From SVQP01 sp045660125 (GTDB lineage Bacteria; Bacillota; Clostridia; Oscillospirales; CAG-272), in the NCBI GenBank assembly GCA_045660125.1, contig JAZRDG010000088.1, positions 1-18,935 of the forward strand: a stretch of DNA of 18,935 bases, written 5' to 3'. Below, piece by piece: positions 14,226-18,935 of this stretch. The notes beneath the pieces were generated by a model. It searched no databases. It had not been told where the DNA came from and worked only from the letters and a program-made list of their open reading frames with translations. Numbering within the stretch: the first letter of the stretch is position 1; each line of letters begins with the position of its first letter. The translations under genes were made by a program, and so were the position numbers.

Positions 14226-15878
14226 ATGGCAGAAACCAACAACAACTTTATTTTTGAGATCATCAACGAGGATCTTGGCGTACAGCCCGATAAGAAGATC
14301 CACACGCGTTTTCCGCCCGAGCCCAACGGATATTTGCACATCGGCTCGGTAAAGGCAATCTGCATCAACACCGACGTTGCCAAAAAGTATAACGGTCTGT
14401 TCAACCTGCGCTATGACGATACCAACCCCGCAAAGGAGTCCGACGAGTTCGTTCGCTCCATCCGCGAGGACCTGGAGTGGCTGGGTGCAACCCCCACGGG
14501 CGGCGTTTTCTACGGCTCTGATTACTTTGGCAAGTGCTACGAATTTGCCGTTCAGCTGATTAAGCAGGGCGACGCTTACGTTTGCGACCTCTCCAAGGAC
14601 GACCTTGCCGATTACAAGGGCACCGACCGCTCGGTTGCATCCAAGGAATCCCCCTACCGTAACCGCTCGGTTGAGGAAAACCTTGACCTGTTCGAGAGAA
14701 TGAAGAACGGCGAGTTCCCCGACGGTGCACGCACCCTGCGCGCAAAGATCGACCCTTCGAGCGACAACCCCTATCTCCGTGACCCCGTTATCTACAGAAT
14801 CAAGCATATCCACCACCACCGTCAGGGTGACGATTGGTGCGTATACCCCATGTACGACTTCGCACATCCCATTCAGGACGCACTTGAGGGCATCACCTAT
14901 TCCCTGTGCTCCAGCGAGTTCAGAAATCACCGCCCCCTGTACGATTGGGTCATTGAAAAGATCGGCTTTGAGCAGCCTCCCCACCAGTGGGAGTTCGGAC
15001 GCATGAACATCACCTATACGGTTATGTCCAAGCGTTACCTGCGTCAGCTGGTTGAGGAAGGTCACGTGGACGGCTGGGATGACCCCCGTCTGCCCACCCT
15101 TTGCGGTCTGCGCCGCCGCGGCTATACCCCCGAGGCTCTCTTCACCTTTGTAAGAGAAGCAGGCGTTACCAACACCGACCACACCGTAGACGTTCGCCAG
15201 CTGGAGGCTTGCGTGCGCGACGACCTCAACGAGAACGCGCTGCGCCGCGTTGCGATCGTCAACCCCATCAAGGTTATCATCGACAACTATCCCGAGGACA
15301 AGGAAGAAATGATCAGCCTGCCCAACCATCCCCAGAAGGAAGAGCTTGGCAAGCGTGAAGTTCCCATGACCCGTGAGATCTATATCGACGCGGACGACTT
15401 TGCAGAGGTTCCGCCTCCTAAGTTCTTCCGTCTCAAGCCCGACAGCGAGGTACGCCTGATGGGCGGCTATATCATCCGCTGCGGCGAGATTGTCAAGAAC
15501 GAGGACGGCTCGATCAAGGAGATCCACGCAACCGCAGATCTGGAGACCGGCAACGGCATGCCCGCAGACGGCAGAAAGATCAAGGGCACGATCCACTGGC
15601 TGTCCGCAAAGTACGCGCAACCCGTTACCGTTATGCTCTACGATCGCCTGTTCAACATTGAAAACACGGCTGACGTTCCCGAGGGCAAGACCTATCTTGA
15701 CTTCCTCAACCCCGAGTCCCTTACCAAGATCGAGGGCGCAATGGTTGAGCCTTGCCTGTCCGAAGCAAAGGCAGGAGAGAAGTTCCAGTTCGTTCGCGTT
15801 GGCTACTTCTGCAAGGACTCCAAGAACGAGAACACCTTCAACCGTGTCGTAGGACTGCGCGACAGCTTCAAGGCATAA
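14226..15878 (+). CDS. glnS: Glutaminyl-tRNA synthetase
   Basis: 550 aa, class I synthetase charging tRNA-Gln directly. PPEPNGYLHIGS holds the HIGH motif (HIGS 38-41), LRYDDTNPAKE is the GlnRS signature, VMSKRYL (MSKR 267-270) is the KMSKS loop, and the C-terminal half is the beta-barrel anticodon-binding region ending RVGYFCKDS. Length matches bacterial GlnRS. A GAGG site lies about 8 nt before ATG 14226. Many Firmicutes lack GlnRS and use GatCAB transamidation; the GluRS-GlnRS tandem here puts both related enzymes in one unit. GlnRS in bacteria is thought to derive from eukaryotes by transfer, but base composition here does not differ from gltX. Confidence 0.95.
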   Translation: MAETNNNFIFEIINEDLGVQPDKKIHTRFPPEPNGYLHIGSVKAICINTDVAKKYNGLFNLRYDDTNPAKESDEFVRSIREDLEWLGATPTGGVFYGSDYFGKCYEFAVQLIKQGDAYVCDLSKDDLADYKGTDRSVASKESPYRNRSVEENLDLFERMKNGEFPDGARTLRAKIDPSSDNPYLRDPVIYRIKHIHHHRQGDDWCVYPMYDFAHPIQDALEGITYSLCSSEFRNHRPLYDWVIEKIGFEQPPHQWEFGRMNITYTVMSKRYLRQLVEEGHVDGWDDPRLPTLCGLRRRGYTPEALFTFVREAGVTNTDHTVDVRQLEACVRDDLNENALRRVAIVNPIKVIIDNYPEDKEEMISLPNHPQKEELGKREVPMTREIYIDADDFAEVPPPKFFRLKPDSEVRLMGGYIIRCGEIVKNEDGSIKEIHATADLETGNGMPADGRKIKGTIHWLSAKYAQPVTVMLYDRLFNIENTADVPEGKTYLDFLNPESLTKIEGAMVEPCLSEAKAGEKFQFVRVGYFCKDSKNENTFNRVVGLRDSFKA

Positions 15879-15887
15879 GAGGCAGCT

Positions 15888-16223
15888 ATGGATTTTGCAC
15901 AAATGCTTGAAAATCTGACGCCTTACGCCATTCCCTATGCGGTATTGGCTGCTTGGGTGGTCGTCATCTCGCTGATCTCCATGATCGTTTGCGTGTACGA
16001 CAAAGTCATTTCCAAGAAAAACAAGGTGCAGCTGCGTATTCCCGAAAAGGTGTTGTTTCTCACCTTTCCCTTACTTGGCGGCTCGGTTGCCATGTGTCTG
16101 ACCATGCTTGCCATCCGTCACAAGACCAAGCATTGGCAGATGAAGGTCATTCCCGTCATCGCATTTTTCCAGATCGCCGCGCTGATCGGCATTACCGCCG
16201 TAATCGCGTTGGGCGTGATTTAA
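15888..16223 (+). CDS. DUF1294 family small membrane protein
   Basis: 111 aa, function unknown. Three predicted membrane helices (about 14-36, 54-75, 86-110). Family marks are a YDK at 37-39 (usually mDK), QLRIPEK (RIPE, 50-53), LLGGS (GGS, 64-66) and RHKTKH (77-82), in the order typical of DUF1294. ATG 15888 is 9 nt after the glnS stop with an AAGAGG site overlapping that stop, so it is probably the last gene of the glnS unit. A terminator follows at 16234. Nothing ties it functionally to the synthetases. Confidence 0.85.
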   Translation: MDFAQMLENLTPYAIPYAVLAAWVVVISLISMIVCVYDKVISKKNKVQLRIPEKVLFLTFPLLGGSVAMCLTMLAIRHKTKHWQMKVIPVIAFFQIAALIGITAVIALGVI

Positions 16224-16233
16224 ATATGAAAAT

Positions 16234-16264
16234 GGCAGAAAGCAAACGCTTTCTGCCTTTTCTA
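16234..16264 (+). terminator. Rho-independent terminator after the DUF1294 gene
   Basis: Perfect 10-bp stem GGCAGAAAGC/GCTTTCTGCC (16234-16243, 16248-16257), loop AAAC, T-rich tail TTTTCTATTT. Confidence 0.9.
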
Positions 16265-16302
16265 TTTGGCTATAGAGGCGAGAGAATCACAAAACCGTTA
16301 CC

Positions 16303-16436
16303 GCGGGCGATCACTGATCGCCCCTACAATGTAAACCGTTGATGTATAAGCAATATATTTTCCACAACCCGTAGGGGCGATCAGTGATCGCCCGCCCGTA
16401 ATCGCATCAATGTAGGGGCGACCATTGGTCGTCCGT
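16303..16436. repeat. Cluster of three GTAGGGG palindromic repeats
   Basis: A minus-oriented copy (16303-16327) and a plus-oriented copy (16371-16395) are perfect 25-bp inverted repeats of each other, with core GGGCGATC-AGT-GATCGCCC. A third (16412-16436) has arms GGGCGACC/GGTCGTCC. The stretch 16265-16448 holds no gene that I can see. Confidence 0.85.
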
Positions 16437-16450
16437 CAAGACCATCATAA

Positions 16451-16476
16451 AAGGCAGAGCCGCTCGGCTCTGCCTT
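16451..16476 (-). terminator. Bidirectional-looking terminator of anchored protein A
   Basis: Perfect 12-bp stem AAGGCAGAGCCG/CGGCTCTGCCTT with a 2-nt spacer. As the end of the minus-strand gene it is followed by TTTTATGA. The same hairpin, slightly altered, ends the duplicate gene at 17138-17165. Confidence 0.8.
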
Positions 16477-16477
16477 T

Positions 16478-16993
16478 TTATTTTCCGAATTCGTTTGATT
16501 CCGAGCCGGAATGTCTTATGGAGCGCGCAACTGCACCACCGTAATTTTCTGTAAGTAATCCATCCCAGTCAGGACCCTCACCCTCCGGCATGGCAAGCTG
16601 AATCCATACGGTGTCTCCGTTATCCAAAGACCATCCAAAGTATCTCTGCCCAGCGCCCGCATCCCAACCGTGCGGTTTGCCAAGGATTTCCACAATTTCC
16701 ACAACAGTCATTCCTTCCCTGATTTTGAGATAATCCTCATAACTGGGCTTATGCTCTTTGCCACCGCGATCAAACAACACATCCATGATATCCGCTTCGC
16801 TTTGCGTCGTCTGCTCTTCGGTTACGCCTTGTGTGACGTCGGGCAAAGCCTCTGTTTGGGTGTCCGCATCTGCAAACAGCTCACCCACAATACCCTGCAT
16901 ACCGTTTTTGGCAACCGACACACCGGCTGCAACAAACAGCATTGCAAGCAGCGCGCAGAATATAATCAGCAGTATTTTTTGCGTTTTGTTCAT
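16478..16993 (-). CDS. Membrane-anchored protein with BamE/SmpA-like motif, copy A
   Basis: 171 aa. A short basic N-terminus (MNKTQK) and a hydrophobic segment at about 7-28 form an uncleaved anchor or signal. Next come GMQGIVGELF, an acidic Thr/Glu-rich linker (about 40-70) and a C-terminal domain with SYEDYLKIREGMTVVEIVEI followed by LGKPH, the pattern of BamE/SmpA/OmlA-like folds (GMT..EV..LLGxP), ending in a small beta region. Function unknown; in Gram-positives such domains are extracellular. ATG 16993 has AAAGGAGG 5 nt upstream; the longer upstream reading has no ribosome site. The gene is a duplicate of the one at 17164-17724, with near-identical promoter and anchor but a diverged C-terminus. 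It has its own promoter and terminator. Confidence 0.8.
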   Translation of the reverse strand: MNKTQKILLIIFCALLAMLFVAAGVSVAKNGMQGIVGELFADADTQTEALPDVTQGVTEEQTTQSEADIMDVLFDRGGKEHKPSYEDYLKIREGMTVVEIVEILGKPHGWDAGAGQRYFGWSLDNGDTVWIQLAMPEGEGPDWDGLLTENYGGAVARSIRHSGSESNEFGK

Positions 16994-17053
16994 GCGCGCC
17001 TCCTTTGTGGGTTTTGTTTTATATAACAATTCAAATCTGTTTTAATTTGCATT

Positions 17054-17082
17054 ATTATAACATTTTTTTGCAATTTTTTCAA
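17054..17082 (-). promoter_or_regulatory. Promoter of anchored protein A
   Basis: Minus strand TTGAAA (17082-17077), 17-nt spacer, TATAAT (17059-17054), conserved in position and sequence with the copy at 17785-17813. Confidence 0.82.
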
Positions 17083-17105
17083 TAGGAGATTACAAAAATG
17101 TGCCC

Positions 17106-17130
17106 GTAGGGGCGCACTGCGTGCGCCCGC
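17106..17130 (+). repeat. GTAGGGG palindromic repeat between the duplicate genes
   Basis: GTAGG then core GGGCGCAC-TGC-GTGCGCCC, the same layout as the other copies with different but still complementary arms. Confidence 0.8.
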
Positions 17131-17137
17131 AAATGAC

Positions 17138-17165
17138 AAAGGCAGAGTCGCTCGGCTCTGCCTTT
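17138..17165 (-). terminator. Hairpin ending anchored protein B
   Basis: Stem AAAGGCAGAGtCG/CGgCTCTGCCTTT (17138-17150, 17153-17165) with one T-G pair. It overlaps the stop codon of gene B by two bases and is a close relative of the hairpin at 16451-16476. The T-tract on the minus strand is short (CCTTTGTCATTT). Confidence 0.65.
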
Positions 17166-17724
17166 ATTTTCCGTCTTCATTCGAAGGACCGAAATAATTG
17201 ATATCGAACGCAATTGACCCGCCATATCCCGCACTCATCAACAAATCTCTGTCTTCATGCATATAATTCGATAGGATATGGCAAAAACCGCCATCAGCCA
17301 TTTCCCAATAAAAATAAGCCTTCCCCGTAGCGTACTCAATACTGTGCGGCTTCCCCATAATTTCTACTATCTCCACAATTGTCATATCTTCCTCAATTTT
17401 GAGATAATCCTCATATGACGGCATGTGCGTTTGGTCAAGATCAAATAATATATCCATCAGCTTATCCAGCTCGCTCAGCGTCATCTGCTCTTCGGGCATC
17501 GTTTCGGGTACTTTAGTCACAAGTTCTTGGGTAGTACCGCCTTGCGTAACGTCGGGCGAGATTTCCGTCTCTGCGTCCGTATCCGCAAGCAGCGCATCGT
17601 TGCCAAACAGCTCACCCACAATACCCTGCATACCGTTTTTGGCGACCGACACACCGGCTGCGACAAACAGCATTGCAAGCAGCGCGCAGAATATAATCAG
17701 CAGTATTTTTTGCGTTTTGTTCAT
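17164..17724 (-). CDS. Membrane-anchored protein with BamE/SmpA-like motif, copy B
   Basis: 186 aa. The first 40 residues are identical to copy A (anchor about 7-28, then GMQGIVGELF). The linker is longer (about 41-85, with GTTQELVTKVPETMPEEQ), and the C-terminal part carries SYEDYLKIEEDMTIVEIVEI followed by MGKPH, then YFYWEMADGGFCHI. The C-terminal half is only moderately similar to copy A, whereas the DNA over the anchor and upstream region is almost the same. ATG 17724 has AAAGGAGG 5 nt upstream. The CDS has its own TTGAAA-17-TATAAT promoter. Function unknown; probably an exported, membrane-tethered protein. Confidence 0.8.
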   Translation of the reverse strand: MNKTQKILLIIFCALLAMLFVAAGVSVAKNGMQGIVGELFGNDALLADTDAETEISPDVTQGGTTQELVTKVPETMPEEQMTLSELDKLMDILFDLDQTHMPSYEDYLKIEEDMTIVEIVEIMGKPHSIEYATGKAYFYWEMADGGFCHILSNYMHEDRDLLMSAGYGGSIAFDINYFGPSNEDGK

Positions 17725-17784
17725 GCGCGCCTCCTTTGTGGGTTTTGTTTTATATAACAATTCAAATCTGTTTTAGTTCGCATT

Positions 17785-17813
17785 ATTATAACATTTTTTA
17801 GCGATTTTTTCAA
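17785..17813 (-). promoter_or_regulatory. Promoter of anchored protein B
   Basis: Minus strand TTGAAA (17813-17808), 17-nt spacer, TATAAT (17790-17785). Confidence 0.82.
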
Positions 17814-17837
17814 CAGGTAATTGCAAAATTTATGACC

Positions 17838-17925
17838 GTAGGGGCGATCAGTGATCGCCCGCCCGTAATCGCGCTATGATCGTATTCCCCCAACCGGTAG
17901 GGGGCGGTGCCTTCGACGCCCCGAC
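17838..17925 (+). repeat. Two GTAGGGG repeats upstream of anchored protein B
   Basis: 17838-17872 is identical over 35 bp to 16371-16405 on the far side of the duplicated gene pair. 17897-17925 is a second element (GTAGGGGGCGG, TGCC, TTCGACGCCCCGAC) resembling the one at 231-260. Confidence 0.8.
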
Positions 17926-18004
17926 TATAGCACGCATCCGTTTGGATTTTATGTGAGAAAACCGTTTCCGTTCTTTTTGAGCAAGGAGCTGCAAAGAAGA
18001 ACTT

Positions 18005-18105
18005 ATTTCGCTTCGCGAAATCAAACGGCGTTGGGGAGATTTCGCGCCTGCGGGCGCGGTCGAGGGCTGCGCGCCCTCGACCGCGCCGCCTTTTGAAAAA
18101 GGCGG
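18005..18105. repeat. GC-rich block of three consecutive hairpins
   Basis: ATTTCGC-TTC-GCGAAAT (18005-18021); a perfect 15-bp stem GGCGCGGTCGAGGGC with loop TGCGC (18053-18087); then CCGCCTTTT/AAAAGGCGG (18086-18105). It lies between the GTAGGGG repeats and the T-box promoter. No ORF with a ribosome site is seen in 17814-18158. Probably a dispersed repeat; a terminator role is possible but no T-run follows the 15-bp stem. Confidence 0.6.
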
Positions 18106-18158
18106 GCGAAAACTTTTCAATCATTTGATCAAAAATACGAAAATATTCGCAAAACCTC

Positions 18159-18187
18159 TTGCATTTGCGCACTGATTGTGATATAAT
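18159..18187 (+). promoter_or_regulatory. Promoter of the T-box leader and pheS
   Basis: TTGCAT (18159-18164), 17-nt spacer, TATAAT (18182-18187); transcript start expected near 18194. Confidence 0.85.
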
Positions 18188-18193
18188 GTATCG

Positions 18194-18450
18194 GTAAATG
18201 CGATGATGAAGTCAGCGCACACGAAAAAGCGTACACAGAGATGACCGACGCGGCTGAAAGCGGTCTTACGTGGCGTGTGTTGCATTTCCCTTCGGAGCAG
18301 GTCCTGTGAGCCAAGATTGGTAGTGGGACACGGCAGACACCGTTATTCGTCAGCAGAGTGTTGGCTTTGTGCGCTATTTGCGCCACGCCTTTATTTGGGT
18401 GGTACCGCGGTTTTTATGCCGTCCCATGTTTATATGGGACGGCTTTTTAT
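18194..18450 (+). ncRNA. T-box leader (tRNA-Phe sensing) of pheS
   Basis: The diagnostic T-box TGGGTGGTACCGCGG is at 18396-18410; its TGGTA pairs with the NCCA end of uncharged tRNA. It is followed by a terminator: stem GCCGTCCCAT/ATGGGACGGC (18418-18427, 18434-18443) and TTTTT (18444-18448). Stem I is visible through the AGAGA motif (near 18237), an apical GACCG..CGGTC helix with GCTGAAAG, and GCACACG/CGTGTGT. The specifier should be the Phe codon TTC: candidates are 18286-18288 and 18291-18293; I cannot decide between them by eye. Uncharged tRNA-Phe would favour the antiterminator and allow pheS transcription. Confidence 0.95.
18418..18448 (+). terminator. Conditional terminator of the T-box leader
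   Basis: 10-bp stem with loop GTTTAT and five Ts; mutually exclusive with the antiterminator formed by the T-box just upstream. Confidence 0.92.
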
Positions 18451-18492
18451 ATTTAAAAAAAACAATATGTAAATAAAAGGAAGGAATCAACC

Positions 18493-18935
18493 ATGAAAGA
18501 AATGCTGAATAACATTCGCGTCTCGGCTCTTGAAAAGATTGCTGCAGGCGAGGATCTTGAGCAGATCAGAATTCAATACCTTGGCAAAAAGGGTGAGCTG
18601 ACCGCCGTATTGCGCGGTATGGGCAAGCTGAGTGCCGAGGAAAGACCCGTTATCGGTCAGCTGGCTAACCAGGTGCGCGAGGAGATCGAGGCTGCCATTG
18701 CCGAGAAGGCAGAGGCTCTCAAGGCAAGCGCGCTCGAGGAGCAGCTCAAAGCTGAAAAGCTGGACGTTACCATGCCCGGCAAGACCACGCGCGTAGGTCA
18801 CGTACACCCCCTGACCCGCGTACAGAGAGATATGGAAGAGATCTTTATCGGTATGGGCTTCTCTATTGCAGAAGGTCCTGAGGTAGAGTATGACCTTTAC
18901 AACTTCCAGAAGCTCAACATTCCGGAAAATCACCC
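18493..18935 (+). CDS. pheS: Phenylalanine-tRNA ligase alpha subunit, 5' part (runs off the window)
   Basis: 147 complete codons are present. The first about 90 residues form the N-terminal coiled-coil (tRNA-binding arm), with the family signature QYLGKKGELTAVLRGMGKLS and EERPVIGQLANQVR. The class II catalytic domain begins with TRVGHVHPLTRVQRDMEEIF and GFSIAEGPEVEYDLYNFQKL before the window ends. ATG 18493 follows AAGGAAGG by about 7 nt. Expression is controlled by the T-box leader. pheT is expected downstream, outside the window. Confidence 0.97.
   Translation, partial: MKEMLNNIRVSALEKIAAGEDLEQIRIQYLGKKGELTAVLRGMGKLSAEERPVIGQLANQVREEIEAAIAEKAEALKASALEEQLKAEKLDVTMPGKTTRVGHVHPLTRVQRDMEEIFIGMGFSIAEGPEVEYDLYNFQKLNIPENH

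Noticed and set aside
12531..15902. Open frame of 1123 codons on the minus strand
   Set aside because: It is the antisense shadow of gltX and glnS, both of which have complete family motifs and ribosome sites on the plus strand. Biased codon use keeps the opposite frame open; the translated product has no family likeness.
16758..17045. Plus-strand frames over the duplicated anchored-protein genes (also 17423-17776)
   Set aside because: Antisense shadows; they appear twice only because the underlying gene is duplicated.

Overview
The window looks like chromosomal DNA of an anaerobic, spore-forming gut Clostridia (Oscillospiraceae/Christensenellales-like, GC near 50%). This is an inference from three things: two sporulation genes (gpr, spoIIP), Firmicutes-type signals (TTGACA-17-TATAAT promoters, AGGAGG ribosome sites, a T-box leader), and many short GTAGGGG-headed palindromic repeats of the kind common in uncultured gut Clostridia. 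No phage, CRISPR, rRNA or tRNA gene is visible.

Left third (1-5850): two paralogous two-gene modules in tandem. Each has an almost superimposable extended -10 promoter, an ECF-like sigma factor gene, and, overlapping by ATGA, a gene for a single-pass membrane protein. That protein has a short cytoplasmic tail (conserved G-x-I-D...ANAPVP motif), one membrane helix and an extracellular BspA-type leucine-rich-repeat domain. I read these as sigma/anti-sigma-like sensing modules with an LRR ectodomain. A 340-bp element with perfect 15-bp terminal inverted repeats separates them. The first 30 bases of the window match the end-of-module terminator and repeat, so a further copy may lie just upstream.

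Middle (5850-9240): a LexA-like S24 repressor gene is divergent from a gene for a 96-aa two-helix membrane protein, with recurring TTCCG/CGGAA sites between them. The small gene converges on the sporulation pair gpr-spoIIP; the two stop codons share one TTAA.

Right half (9240-16260): an orphan OppA-like lipoprotein behind a structured leader of about 195 nt, an MBL-fold hydrolase, glutamyl-tRNA synthetase, glutaminyl-tRNA synthetase and a DUF1294 membrane protein, all on the plus strand.

Right end (16260-18935): two tandem duplicate genes for membrane-anchored proteins with a BamE/SmpA-like C-terminal motif. Their promoter and anchor regions are nearly identical while the C-termini have diverged, and 35-bp direct copies of the palindromic repeat flank the pair. 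A GC-rich hairpin block follows, then a T-box leader and the start of pheS, cut by the window edge.

The most interesting unexplained items are the sigma/LRR modules, the S24-small membrane protein operator cluster, the mosaic duplicated anchored proteins, and the palindromic repeats whose arms vary in a compensatory way.
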